Source of the DNA: Hydrangea macrophylla | Taxonomy: Eukaryota; Streptophyta; Magnoliopsida; Cornales; Hydrangeaceae | Assembly (NCBI GenBank): GCA_033977485.1 | Contig: CM066991.1 | Span: 127,057,999 to 127,121,998, forward strand | Direction of reading: 5' to 3' | DNA: 64,000 nucleotides | Shown: piece by piece, positions 1 to 12,165 of the stretch | Layout: every line of letters begins with the position of its first letter | Numbering within the stretch: position 1 is the stretch's first letter | Notes under the pieces: generated by a model | What the model was told of the DNA's origin: nothing | Database searches by the model: none | The model's input: only the letters and a program-made list of their open reading frames with translations | Position numbers and translations under genes: made by a program

Positions 1-204
1 AATTAAAAGGCAATCGCCTATCTGAACAAATGATTAGTATATGGCTTCCCATCAAGTCATACTATTCGCGATGTATCATGTTGCTGGCGGATTCTTTTAA
101 ATATGTTAGAGGAAACCAATATTTTCAACTCGAATCCATAGTAATTTTTTTGCCCAAACGTAATTATTTATATTATGTGATTCTCAGGCTTTTAAATGGG
201 TTCT

Positions 205-1108
205 TTCAATCCACAATTCACTCGTTGTTATACTTAAAGAAAACAAACTTACTAGACCAAACTATATAAACTAGAAAAGGAATTTGGATATTGTGTTAAC
301 TGCTGAAGAGTACAAGTTTGTGCTTACTCAAGAATGTCCTGAGCAACCTGGTGGGGGCAACCGCTAAGGAAACCCAGGCTCACAAGAAATGGGTCAAGGC
401 TGATGAGATGGCGCGGTGTTACATTTTTGGCATCCATGTCGAATGTTCTGCATTATCAGCATCAGTCAATGGTCAGTGCCTATGACATGATGGAGAGCCT
501 CTAAGAGATGTTCGGGTACCAAAGTCGTGCTGCTAGGCAGGTTGCCGTGAAAGACTTGATGAACACAACTATGGCTGAGGTGACGCCTGTAAGGGATCAT
601 GTTCTTAAGATGATATATCTTCTTAATGAACTAGATATCCTTGGAGCTGCAATCAACGAGGAAACCCAGGTCGATATCGTACTCCAGTCACTGCCATAGT
701 CTTTTAAGCAATTCCGCTTCAATTATAACATGAGTAAATTTAAATATATTTTGGCGAAGCTGCTTACAGAACTTCAGGCAGTTGATGGTCTCAACAGAAA
801 GTCAGGGAGTGCTCTTGTGTTTGAGAAAGGTTCTGCTTCAAAGTCAAAAGGCAAGAAGAAAATGAAAAAGGCTCAAAAGAAGGTCGTGGATCATCCGCCA
901 ATCCAAAGACCAAGAGGACAACCGGGAAATCCTAAAGGCAAATGTTTTGTTTCCAAGCAGCCAAGACACTGGAAGAAGCAATTTTCGGTTTATCTCGCCA
1001 GACAGAATAATCAAGGTAAATCTCATTTACTAGTTGTTGAATTGTGTTTAGCGGTCCGATCTATCGGTTCCTGGTGTGTAGATACGGAACCACTGATCAT
1101 GTATGCAA
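205..1108 (+). pseudogene. Copia-1 gag pseudogene (UBN2-type)
   Basis: Gag-like reading can be followed from about 233 (KLTRPNYIN, then a stop at an expected Trp codon, then KRNLDIVLTAEEYKFVL) through 508-699 (RDHVLKMIYLLNELDILGAA) and 730-1030. This is the UBN2/gag-polypeptide family of copia elements, the structural particle protein. The zinc knuckle near 940-985 is degenerate: CFVSKQPRHWKKQF has lost two of the Cys expected for CX2CX4HX4C. Stops and frame changes occur near 280, 365, 504 and 699. The protease region starts near 1070 and is cut at 1108 by the solo LTR. Positions 1-200 show no clear homology and may be leader. Confidence 0.85.
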
Positions 1109-2426
1109 TGTTAGGGATATATACTAAAAGCCATGCTTTATGTAGTTGATTTATTATTCATTTAATAAAATCAATTAATCCATTTTTATGAGAATCTGTG
1201 AGGGCAATATTTGTATTATATTGTTTATTTAATATTATGCATGTGTGTCTTTCATTCTACATAGTAGATGGTTTGGTGTGTAGAGTTCGGCTTACACACG
1301 GAAGATCAGACCATCAGATCTTGTAGAATGTAAGATTTTGGTTTACAGTCTTAGATGGATTGGACACATCATCGGTAGGATTAATGCAGTATGGTGTTGT
1401 AGTAGGTTTGTCTTGTCTACGGGAAATGGTATACTTTCAACTCACCATGCTGGTACACTTTGTGTATTAAACGGGACCGACTTGGAGTAATTATCTTTAT
1501 ACTGACTTATAAGATAATTAATACCTCATGACTATTATGAGTGCTTATGCTCTAAATCCTAAGTTAATTTATAGACACGTACATTTGATATTTACACTTT
1601 GATCCCTAAAAGGGTGAGATCCTTAAATGGGTCAATATTTCATTGGATTGGGTGACAATATTAATTGTGTGGTGGATATTAATTAATGATGGAATCCATG
1701 TCTCAATTTTGGGATTGATGATATCCCCTTGAGAAAGCTTATAAGTTTTGATTATGTCAAACCCTGCAGGTGGATTTTGTATCCGACATATCAGATAAGT
1801 TAAGCAGAGGATCTCAAGGAATTTTGAGAGATTAATTAAATATGGTTGTCAATAATTATATTTAATTAATGGATATCTGTAATCTTAACATGGGGAGATA
1901 ATAAGCATTTAATAACATGGAGCTCGAAATATATTTTTGAGATAAGGGTAGGAGTGCAATTATAATTTTTTAGTGGTATGAATTATAATTTATGGAAATA
2001 GGAATCTAATTCAGTTCGAATTAGGGTTTCCTAATTCCATAAGGAAGCCTATTCCTTATTGACTTCTTATGGTTCCTGTCGTAGCCTATATATATGTTGC
2101 TTTAGCTCTCTCCTCAATTTGCGTTTTTCCATCAAAAGCATTATAACTCAAAATAGAAAAGAGAGCGTAAAAAGAGAGAGCAGAAACATAAAGGATTTCA
2201 AAGGAGCCCACACTCAGTTCGATATTCTGGCAGCAAAGGAATACGGTAGAAGACCGTGAGCTGTTATTGAGCCCGTGTTCTTGATTCATCTACTACAACA
2301 ATCTGTTTTAGCAGTTTAAGGTAACCCTATTTCCGCCCTTATAGGGTTATTGTAGTTTTCACGTAATTTTTGCAGTACCAACTTATACACGTTGTCAACG
2401 AAATCTGGGAACGCAGTTTCCTAACA
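1109..2426 (+). mobile_element. Solo LTR of the Copia-1 family inside Copia-1
   Basis: Starts TGTTAGGGATATATACTAAA and ends CAGTTTCCTAACA, closely matching the 3' LTR at 7185-8499 along its whole length (1318 against 1315 bp). It is flanked by the 5-bp duplication TGCAA (1104-1108 and 2427-2431). Removing it with one TSD copy rejoins protease-region codons (DHVC joined to NSLNGFQG). No internal domain is present, so this is a solo LTR left by LTR-LTR recombination. Confidence 0.95.
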
Positions 2427-3604
2427 TGCAATTCTTTGAACGGGTTCCAGGGAATCAGGCAGCTCAGTGATGGAGAAATTTATCTATATATGGGAAATGC
2501 TACGAGAGTAGCAGCAGTTGCAGTAGGAGATCTACATCTTAGTTTTGGTAGAGATAGGATTTTAATATTACCTTTTTGTAACTTCTATCAGAAGGAATTT
2601 AGTTTCAGTTTCTAGTTTAGTAAAGAATGGATATTCAGTTCATTTTAATAAAATAGTAGTTAGTAAAGAAAATAAACGTTTTGTTTATTCTGGTCAATTG
2701 GTGGATGATCTTTATATTATAAATCATATCTCTCCTATACTGCAAATTAATGAATTGAATAACACAAATAGTTTGCCATTTAAGAGAAAGAAGCTTCGAG
2801 GATGAACCAAATGCATCTTTGGCACTTACGCCTTAGTCATATTAATTTGAAAAGGATTCAAAGACTAGTTCAAAATTGGCCATTAGGCTCATTGGAAGTT
2901 GAGGCACTTCCAGTCTGTGAATCCTGCTTGGAAGGTAAAATGACCAAGAGGTCGTTCTCGGCCAAGGGCTATAGAGCAAAAGAGCCGTTGGAGCTGGTTC
3001 ACTCTAATTTGTGTGGTCCTATGACTGTCCAAGCAAGAGGGGGATTTGAGTACTTTGTCACTTTCATCGATGATTACTCAAGGTATGGGTACATTTATTT
3101 GATACGGTGTAAGTCTGAATGCTTTGAGAAATTTAAAGACTTCAAGGCTGAAACGGAGAAGTGTCTAGGTAAATGTATCAAGACACTACGATCTGATCGT
3201 GGTGGAGAGTACCTCTTGGGAGAGTTTAGAGAATACATATTGGAGCAAGGGATTACATCCCAGTTATCTGTACCCCGTATGCCTTAGCAGAACGATGTAG
3301 CAGAAAGAAGGAACATGACTCTCATGGACATAGTAAGATCTGTGATAAGTTATTCAGATTTACCAATTTCTTTTTGGGGACACGCATTAGAGATAGCTGC
3401 ATACATTCTAAACTTGGTACCATCTAAGTCAGTATCTACTACTCCCACAAAATTATGGACTGGGCGAAAGCCTAGTCTGCAGCATGTTCAAATATGGGGT
3501 AGTCCAGCACATATGCGAAAAGGGAACGCAGAAAAGTTGGAATCAAGAACAGAAGTATGTTTCTTTGTTGGGTATCCAAGAGGAACTAAAGGGTGGTCTG
3601 TTTT
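2427..3604 (+). pseudogene. Copia-1 protease/integrase pseudogene segment
   Basis: After the solo LTR the protease-to-integrase linker continues (GFQGIRQLSDGEIYLYMGN), then integrase from 2802. The zinc-binding part shows His residues in LWHLRLSH and the CESC pair. The catalytic core reads VHSNLCGP where the family has HSDLCGP, so the first catalytic Asp is Asn. The second Asp (LRSDRGGEY) and the Glu of VAERRN remain. A stop at 3285-3287 replaces a Gln before QNDVAERRN. The reading continues at 3315-3600 (GHALEIAAYILNLVPSKS) and is cut at 3604 by the gypsy solo LTR. Not functional. Confidence 0.9.
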
Positions 3605-5618
3605 TGTCACGACCCATCCCGCTACCCGCGGAAATAGGACACGTGGCACGCCATCAATGTTTATCCAGTTCCAGCAAAGTCAAATAGCAGCGGAAAAACA
3701 AACATTATCAAAATCCATTAAAATCAGAGTTTTAAAAAGTTTTGTTCAATTGAAACCCTGTCCAAAGGAACACAATTTTAAAAACAGAGGTTCAGTCGAC
3801 TGTGCTAGGGTCCAGTCGACTGTGCCTGGCAGAAACCAAAACTCACATTTCTCATCAGGGGTCCAGTCGACTGATCAGAGAACCCAGTCGAATACATTGG
3901 TTACTATTTGGATCAGTAGCTAAAATCTACAGTGGTCCAGTCGAATGACGTAGGGTCCAGTCGATTGCTCCTATTACTATTCACTTTCAGTGTCTAAACC
4001 CCACGAGATTCAGTCGACTGACTGCTCCCCTGCTGGGTAGCCCTGTGTGAAATATTACAACTCATGCTTCTCCACCTCAATAACAACTACAACTACCACT
4101 AAATTGCAACATTTTAAAACACAACTACAGGAGTTCAATTACAAGATTATCATACTACGGAACTAATCCATGATCCTATTACAACATTTTACAATTTGTC
4201 AATCCTTACACAAGTCTAGGATTTAAAACAAAAACATATACCATTGTGGTTCCCCGGCGTTCCTCGGCCTCACTCATCACGATTCTTCTTGTCTTTCTTC
4301 TTACCTGCAATGGAGTAAATCTCCACTGCTCAGCTATATACTGAGTGCACAAGTCTAACATATGCAATATATAACAAAATATGCTTTAATCTCATAAATC
4401 ATATCAATAGTCTCTAGGGAGAAAAATACGCCTTCATCCGGTAGCGGCAAGTCCAAGCCTTAAACCGCGATGTCAATGGCTAGTCCAAGCCTACAACCAT
4501 TACATCCCACAAGTGCCATGGCAAGTCCACGCCTTAAACCATGCACAGTAGCCATCGCTACTAAAATTCTTAAACAACGAGAAGCTTACTCCGGCATGAA
4601 TTTGTATAAGACCCCCCTTTGACCCACATAGACAACTCAATGTGCTCACGTAAATTTACACATGCTTTTCACAATTTAGCACGTGCATAATTAACGAGCC
4701 TATAAATAATACATGGATTTCACCCAGATCTCAATTTCGTCGTCGAAATATAAAACATGTATTTCTCTATATTTCACAAGTTAGAACTTCATACCTCGTG
4801 CGATTTCTCCCAAACTTTGAAGGATTGACTAGGAGGCTAATTAATCGTCGGATTTCGAATTTGAGACAATTCCTACAAGTTTATACATGTTTTCCCCCAA
4901 AGTCTAGAATTAAGATTTTTACAAAAATTGGCCAAACCGGCCTAAAGTAGTATCAAAACGTAGATCTTACCTTCACGAGTTCAAATCTTGAATTTGGTGA
5001 AAAACTGACGGACGAAAGGTCGCCGATCGTCGTCGCAAAGCTCGTGGCAACAATCTCCCTTCTCCCTCCTCTCTCTCTAGATATTTTTCCAACTTTTGGA
5101 GAATGAAATCTTATCCTCCACTATTTATAGAAAATCTTCTCAAAAATTGTGTTCACCTCCTTGCAAGTTTCTCAAAACTTCTAATCAACCCATGAAACTT
5201 TGCACACGTCCATTTTATGTCTTTATGAGTGAAAATTATAAATTTCAAAAGTTTCCGACTAAGTCTCGTTTGGGTCCAAAAATAACGTCTGAAAACTAAA
5301 TTATGTGGAATCTCTACACCATCTACCTTTTTTTTATTTAACGTGTCACTCACGTTCTCACCACAGTTCTCAAAACGATATATAACAATATTGAGATTAC
5401 CAGAAACTATACTACACAGATATTTCAAATAACATTTAAATCATGTAAATGTCATTTAACCATGCCAATGCAACATGAAATACCATGTTCATGTGTCCTC
5501 TCTGACACCTCACCGTTGATCCACAGTCAACCTCATTCAAATTTTCAAATAACATTGAAAACCCTTGAAATTAAATTTATGCATTAAAAACCAATGATTT
5601 TCCGGAACGGGTGTGACA
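3605..5618 (-). mobile_element. Gypsy-type solo LTR, family A
   Basis: Starts TGTCACGACCCATCCCGC and ends GGAACGGGTGTGACA, with TSD GTTTT on both sides (3600-3604, 5619-5623). It is homologous along its length to the two LTRs of the gypsy element at 20512-29576, whose coding strand sets the minus orientation. A TATA-like element (rc of cactatttatag) lies near 5120-5131. A cluster of CAGTCGACTG-type palindromes occupies 3796-4022. At 2014 bp it is about 145 bp shorter than the 2159-bp LTRs of the complete element. Confidence 0.95.
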
Positions 5619-7120
5619 GTTTTATAGTCCTAAGAATTTGTAGAACCACCCAATGAAATAAAATCCATTGGATGCAAGTGGATCTATAAGAAGAAGAGAG
5701 GAGCATGCGGTAAGGTGGAAACCTTTAAAGCAAGGCTTGTTGCGAAAGAGTTCACTCAAAAAGAAGGAATCGATTATGAGGAAACTTTTTCGTCGGTGGC
5801 TATGATAAAGTCTATCCGGATTCTCTTATCCATTGATGCACATTTCGATTATGAAATTTGGAAAATGGATATCAAGATAGCATTTCTTAATGGGAATCTT
5901 GACGAGTGCCTCTATATGGTGCAACCAGACAGGTTCATCGAGAAGGGCCAAGAACACATGTGGTGCAAGCTTAAGAAGTCAATTTATGGACTTTAGCAAG
6001 CATCTAGGTCTTGGAATATCCGCTTTGATCAAGCAATCAAGTCTTTTGGTTTTGATCAATGTGCAGATGAATCCCGTGTGTACAAAAACATGATGGAAGT
6101 GTGGTGGTGTTCTTAGTACTATAAGTGGATGATATATTGCTAATCGGAAATGATGTAGGGGTATTATCTTCTATAATGGTATGGTTGTCCAGTCAATTCG
6201 ATATGAAGGACTTGGGAGAATCCAGTCACATCCTAGGGATCAAGCTTATGCGAGATCGCAAGAATAGGATGTTGGGCTTGTCACAAGGCACTTATATCGA
6301 CAATATTCTTGCAAGGTTTAGCATGTAAGATTCCAAGAAGGGATTACTTCCCTTCAGACATGGAATTACTCTATCTAAGGATCAGTGTCCTAAGACACCT
6401 GATGAGATAGAGAAGATGAAGGCAGTTCCTTATTCCTCAGCAGTAGGAAGCCTAATGTATGCTATGCTATGTACTAGACCTGACATCTGCTTTGCTGTAG
6501 GCATGGTTAGTAGATATCAGTCTAATCCAGGACAAGAACATTGGACTGCGGTGAAGAATATTCTCAAGTACCTGAAAAGGACTTGAGACTATATGTTAGT
6601 TTACCAAGCAGACAGTCTTGTACCCATTGGGTACATAGATTCTGATTTTATGTTAGATAGGGATTCCAGAAAGTGTACCTCAGGATATGTGTTTAGATTC
6701 TGATTTTATGTTAGATAGGGATTCCAAAAAGTGTACCTCAGGATATGTGTTTACCCTAGGAGGTGGAGCCATTGGATGGAAGAGTATCAAGCAGTTATGT
6801 ATTGCTGATTCCACCATGGAAGCCGAGTATGTGGCTGCTTCGGAAGCCGCTAAAGAGGTCGTTTGGCTCAGAAACTTCCTTATGGATCTAAGAGTAGTAC
6901 CTATGGTACAATGGGCTATTACCCTTTATTGCGATAATAGCAGAGCGGTTTCTAACTCAAAGGAATCTAGGGCCCATAAGAAGGGAAAAAACATTGAGTG
7001 TAAGTATCACCTGATACGAGAGATCGTGCAAAGAGGTGATGTTGAAGTGACCAAAAGATAGCATCAGCAAATAACCTGGCAGATCTTTTCACCAAGAGCT
7101 TACCAGCCAAGACTTTTGAT
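5619..7120 (+). pseudogene. Copia-1 reverse transcriptase/RNase H pseudogene
   Basis: Immediately after the solo LTR a few integrase-end residues (FYSPKN) run straight into the RT start (VEPPNEIKSIGCKWIYKKKR), so the usual linker of well over 100 residues is deleted. RT continues at 5715-5996 (ARLVAKEFTQKEGIDYEETF) and 6125-6328. The catalytic YVDD motif has a stop (TAA, 6122-6124) in place of Tyr. RNase H spans about 6600-7100 (STMEAEYVAASEAAKE; YCDNSRAV) and carries a 58-bp tandem duplication that repeats a stretch out of frame. Stops near 5994, 6327 and 6585 confirm decay. Confidence 0.9.
6637..6752 (+). repeat. 58-bp tandem duplication in copia RNase H
   Basis: 6637-6694 is repeated at 6695-6752 with one or two substitutions (ccagaaag against ccaaaaag). 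The period of 58 is not a multiple of 3, so it breaks the RNase H frame. It encodes the stretch around DRDSxKCTSGYVF twice. Confidence 0.9.
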
Positions 7121-7171
7121 TGTCACGTAGAATGGGATAGGAGTGAGGTGTGTTGCATCATGGCTTTGAAT

Positions 7172-7184
7172 CTAAGTGGGAGAT
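7172..7184 (+). other. Polypurine tract of Copia-1
   Basis: The purine-rich stretch aagtgggagat abuts the TG of the 3' LTR at 7185, the expected place of the plus-strand DNA synthesis primer. Confidence 0.7.
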
Positions 7185-8499
7185 TGTTAGGGATATATAC
7201 TAAAAGCCGTACTTTATGTAGTTAATTTATTACTCATTTAATAAATTCAGTTATTCTATTTTTATGAGAATCTGTGTGGTCAATGTTTGTATTGTATTGT
7301 TTATTTAATATTATGCATGTGTTTCTCTCATTCTACATAGTAGGCGGTTTGGTGTGTAGAGTTCGGCTTACACATGGAAGATCAGACCATCAAATCTTAT
7401 AGAATGTAAGATTTTGGTTTACAGTCTTAGATGGAATTAGACACACCATCGGTAGGACTTCAGCATGGTGTTGTAGTAGGTTTGTCTTGACTACGGGAAA
7501 CGGTACAATTTTAACTCACTATGCTGGTACACTTTGTGTATTAAACGGGACCGACTTGGGGTAATTAACTTTATACTGGGTTATAAAATAATTAATACCT
7601 CACGGCTATTATGAGTACTTATGTTCTAAATCCTAAGTTAATTTATAGACACGTACATTTGATATTTACACTTTGATCCCTAAAAGGGTAAGCTCCTTAA
7701 ATGGGTCAATATCTCAATGGATTGGGTGACGATGTTAATTGTGTGGTGGATATAAATTAATGATGGAATCCATGTCTCAATTTTCGGGATTGATGATATC
7801 CCCTTGAGAAAGCTTATAAGTTTTGATTATGTCAAACCCTGCAGGTGGATTTTGTATCCGACATATCAAATAAGTTAAGTAGAGGATCCTAAGGAATTTT
7901 AAGAGATTAATTAAATATGATTGTCAGAAATTATATTTAATTAATAGATATCTGTAATCTTAACGTGGGGAGATAATAAGCATTTAATAACATGGAGCTC
8001 GAAATATATTTTTGAGATAAGGGTAGGAGTGCAATTATAATTCTTTAGTGGTATGAATTATAATTTATGGACATAGGATTCTAGTTCAGTTCGAATTAGG
8101 GTTTTCTAATCCATAAGGAAGCCTATTCCTTATTGACTTTTTATGGTCCCTATCGTAGCCTATATATATGCTGCTTTGGCTCTTTTCTCAGTTTGTGTTT
8201 TTCTATCTAGACTATTATAACTCGAAATAGAAAAGAGATCGTAAAAGAAAGCAGAAAAGGAAAAGGATTTCAAAAGAGCCCACACTCAGTTCGATATTCT
8301 GGTAGCAGAAGAATACGGTAGAAGATCGTGAGATGTTATCGAGCCCGTGTTCTCAATTCGTCTACTACAGCAATCCGTTTTTGAAGTTCAAGGTAACCCT
8401 AGTTCCGCCCATGTAGGGTTGTTATAGATTTCAAGAAATTTTTTGCAGTACCAACTTATACACACTGTCAACGGATTCTGGGAACGTAATTTCCTAACA
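7185..8499 (+). mobile_element. 3' LTR of Copia-1
   Basis: Starts TGTTAGGGATATATACTAAA right after the purine tract and ends TAATTTCCTAACA. It is 1315 bp and very similar to the solo LTR at 1109-2426 and to the inverted copy at 8541-11262. A TATA-like stretch (cctatatatatgctgc) lies at 8159-8174. Confidence 0.95.
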
Positions 8500-8540
8500 A
8501 TACATATATATACAAAAGGGTAATTTACAAAAGAAAAAGG

Positions 8541-11262
8541 TGTCAGGAAACTGCGTTCCCAGAATCCGTTGACAACGCGTATAAGTTGGTACTGCAAAAA
8601 TTCCGTGAAAACTACAATAACCCTATAAGGGCGGAACTAGGGTTACCTTAAACTGCTAAAACGGATTGCTGTAGTAGACGAATCAAGAACACGGGCTCGA
8701 TAACAGCTCACGATCTTCTACCGTATTCTTTTGCTGCCAGAATATCTAACTGAGTGTAGGCTCCTTCGAAATCCTTTATATTTCTGCTCTCTCTTTTTAC
8801 GCTCTCTTTTCTATTCCGAGTTATAATGCTCTTGATAGAAAATCGCAAACTGAGGAGAGAGCCAAAGCAGCATATATATAGGCTATGATAGGGACCATAA
8901 GAAGTCAATAAGGAATAGGCTTCCTTATGGAATTAGGAAACCCTAATTCGAACTGAGTCAGATCCCTATTTCCATAAATTTTAATTCATACCACTAAAGA
9001 ATTATAATTGCACTCCTACCCTTATCTCAAAAATATATTTCGAGCTCCATGTTATTAAATGCTTATTATTTCCCCATGTTAAGATTGCAGATATCCATTA
9101 ATTAAATATAACTAGCATGTATCCCGCGCAATGTGCGGGGACATTGTTTGTCTAATTGAGCATAGAATAGTGCTATTGAATATTCAGATCATAAGATATT
9201 CTACAAAAATCACACTGCCTACTTATGGTTCAACCTCCTACAGTTTGGGTTGATTGCTCTTTCACTATTATCATCAATACGGCCACTTGAACGTAAACAA
9301 TAAACGATTATTGAGCCTAAGGACAAAATTGTGAGAAAGTCAAGACAAATGAAATTACTACGTGTTTTCAAAATTTTGTTGACTTGCCTGACTAGCAGTT
9401 TGTAGAAGACGGGATTAAAATCCTTGCTCGTGGAGAAATTTTAAGGTGCTTCCTGATACCACGTGGGACATTGTACCCTGTAAGGTTGGAACAATTAATG
9501 ACAATATATTATTTGGGTGAGACTCACATCTTGGAACATAAAATGAGACCAACTGTATGTATGCAGTGGTGGAATTTAGTGAGTACATAGGGGGGCCATT
9601 GTTCCCCAAGATTTTAGTAAAATTTGAGTTTTACCTTGGTATTTTTAAACTTTTCATATTTGGCCCCGCAAACTTAGGAATAGATTCTCACCCAAAAATG
9701 AAAACTACGCATTGGCCCTTCTAAAATTTTAATCTTTTATAAAATGGTCTATATCTATATACAATTAGAACAGTCATTCATAGTCATAAACTATAAACCA
9801 AAGAATTACAATTTACTATTATAAACAACAAACCTCAATTAGTAAATTTTAATATTTCAAATACAAAAAAATAATAAATAAATAAATTACACTTGAAAAC
9901 ATGTATAAATATATTTAAAAAAATTCACCTCGCAGGCGCAGCTCCAAACCCTAGTGTGACCCCCTTGGGTAGCCTAACTAATTAATCGTGCCCTCTCTCC
10001 AAATACAAATTCTTGGTTCTGCTCATGTATGTATGGATATAACCAACTCCCATTGGTCACAGAATACCACATCAACATGCCCCGGGTTACCTTGAGTTAC
10101 TTAAAAATTTCTCTTGCTCAGACCTCACTAACAAAACTTGAAAGTGTAGATAATTATTTCCTTTTTTCGTTCACGATAAGTTTATTTACTGTAAAACAAA
10201 AAAAATAAAATGAAAAAAATTAACGCCTCAAGCCTATGGAGAGGCAGAGAAAGAGAGAAGAGAGAAGAAAAACGCAAAAAAGTAAATGAGCGCCTCAAGC
10301 CTTTTCGGTTCCTATCAGTGTAACTATTTGAGTTAGGATAGATATGTATCAGTTCTATGTGGATTATATAAAATCACATCAATATATATCATCAGTGCAA
10401 TGATTGTAGATATATAGGTGCATAAATACTCCCTAAAAAAATAGGTACATAAATAGTGCCACGTGTCACTCCCATATTTTTCTATGCTTGAACTCTCCAC
10501 TATTATATATAGTAATAGATAGATAGATTACTGACAATCATATGTAATTAATCTCTTAAAATTTCTTGAGATCCTCTACTTAACTTATCTGATATGTCAG
10601 ATACAAAATCCACCTGCAGGGTTTGACATAATCAAAACTTATAAGCTTTCTCAAGGGGATATCATCAATCCCAAAATTGAGACATGGATTCCATCATTAA
10701 TTAATATTCACCACACAATTAATATTGTCACCCAATCCAATGAGATATTGACCCATTTAAGGATCTCACCCTTTTAGAGATCAAAGTGTAAATATGTGTC
10801 TATAAATTAACTTAGGATTTAGAGCACAAGCACTCATAATAGTCATGAGGTATTAATTATCTTATAAGTCAGTATAAAGATAATTACCCCAAGTTAGTCC
10901 CGTTTAATACACAAAGTGTACCAGCATGGTAAGTTGAAACTATACCATTTCCCGTAGTCAAGACAAACCTACTACAACACCATGCTGCAGTCCTACCGAT
11001 GGTGTGTCCAATCCATCTAAGACTGTAAACCAAAATCTTACATTCTACAAGATCCGATGGTCTGATCTTTCGTGTGTAAGCCGAACTCTACACATCAAAC
11101 CACCTACTATGTAGAATGAAAGACACACATGTATAATATTAAATAAACAATATAATACAAATATTGCCCACACAGATTCTAAAAAAAATGGATTAGCTGA
11201 TTTTATTAAATGAATAATAAATCAACTACATAAAGCATGTCTTTTAGTATATATCCCTAACA
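8541..11262 (-). mobile_element. Inverted solo LTR of the Copia-1 family, split by a Helitron
   Basis: Begins TGTCAGGAAACTGCGTTCCC and ends ATATATCCCTAACA, the reverse complement of the Copia-1 LTR. TSD AAAGG flanks it (8536-8540, 11263-11267). LTR homology covers 8541-9111 and 10528-11262; the middle 1416 bp is the Helitron. It sits 41 bp from the oppositely oriented 3' LTR of Copia-1, forming a large inverted repeat. Confidence 0.95.
9112..10527 (-). mobile_element. Non-autonomous Helitron
   Basis: On the minus strand the 5' end is TCTATCTATCTATTACTATA (from 10527) and the 3' end is CTAG (9115-9112), preceded about 11 nt upstream by the GC-rich hairpin CCCGCACATTGCGCGGG. Flanking bases are A and T, the Helitron target. 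Comparison with the other LTR copies shows the uninterrupted site aaatataattattgac, so the ends are exact to the base. No Rep/helicase ORF is present, so it must depend on enzymes from elsewhere. No captured gene fragment was recognised inside. Confidence 0.92.
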
Positions 11263-12165
11263 AAAGGGTAGTTTGGTAATTCAATTTATAATTGTACACA
11301 CTTTAAACTTTAACAAAAAGATGCTTTACAAAAGGCAAAATTGTAATTTTATATATTAAAATAATGCATGCATGTACATGTATACACACAAGGGTGATTA
11401 CAAAAAGTAAATGAATAATTTGGTAATTTAATTTAACAAAAGGTTCATTTGTTGATTCAATTTATAATTTTACACACTTTAAATACATAAATAATAATAA
11501 CAAATTATAATATGAATATATGCATGACAAAAGGGTAATTTACAAAGTAACTTAAGGCTTGTTTGGCCCAATTCACAGATTCCTTAACAGATGCCATAAG
11601 CTCAAACAATACTTGTCAAGTAGGCCTTAATTTGTAAAAGTATCTCAAGACTTGTTGGTAATTCAAAGATAAAAGACCAAAGGAAAAAGGTAATTTACGG
11701 CACAAGGGTAATTTGGTAATTCAATATAATTTTACACATTATTAAATAATAAGCTTAAGGCTTGCTTGGTAATTCAAAGGTTCCTTAAAAGATGCCTTGA
11801 GGCTCAAACAAACATTGTCAAACAAGCCTCAAGTTACTATTCAATAGTAACTTAATGTAGATAGATGTAGTGTAAAATTACCAAATAAACAAATTAAAAA
11901 TCCAAAATGACCAATTAGGCTAAATTAAATTGGAATCATTGAAGAATATTCATTTTAAGGCTATTTTATATAGGGTTAAGTACTATTAAATCCAATTTAG
12001 TGTAACTTAGTGATAATAGGGCCAACCCAAAAATCAAATGAATGATAGGTCCACAACTTTTTTTGGGGACCATACTATCCCTACGCCAGAGTTTCCCTTT
12101 AAAATAGTAACTATGCTTCATTTTCACAGAATTTTCACAGACAAAATCCCCAATCACTCGAATAA
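11263..12165. repeat. AT-rich spacer with degenerate direct repeats
   Basis: Three diverged copies of a unit containing ggtaattcaatttataattttacacac occur near 11275, 11450 and 11705. A second pair (cttaaggcttgtttgg / cttaaggcttgcttgg) lies near 11561 and 11755. The same sequence type continues left at 8500-8540, so this is the original right flank of Copia-1. No gene is visible except a possible part of the open frame described at 14615-14806. Confidence 0.5.

Larger units (their letters stand above)
1..8499 (+). mobile_element. Decayed Ty1/copia retrotransposon (Copia-1), 5' end outside window
   Basis: Remnants of gag, protease, integrase, reverse transcriptase and RNase H follow in copia order on the plus strand and end in a purine-rich tract and a 3' LTR (7185-8499). 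No 5' LTR is visible, so it lies left of the window or is lost. The body is split by two later insertions, each with a 5-bp TSD: a solo LTR of the same family (1109-2426) and a gypsy-type solo LTR (3605-5618). Many stops and frameshifts, a deletion between integrase and RT, and a 58-bp tandem duplication in RNase H make it a dead element. Confidence 0.93.
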
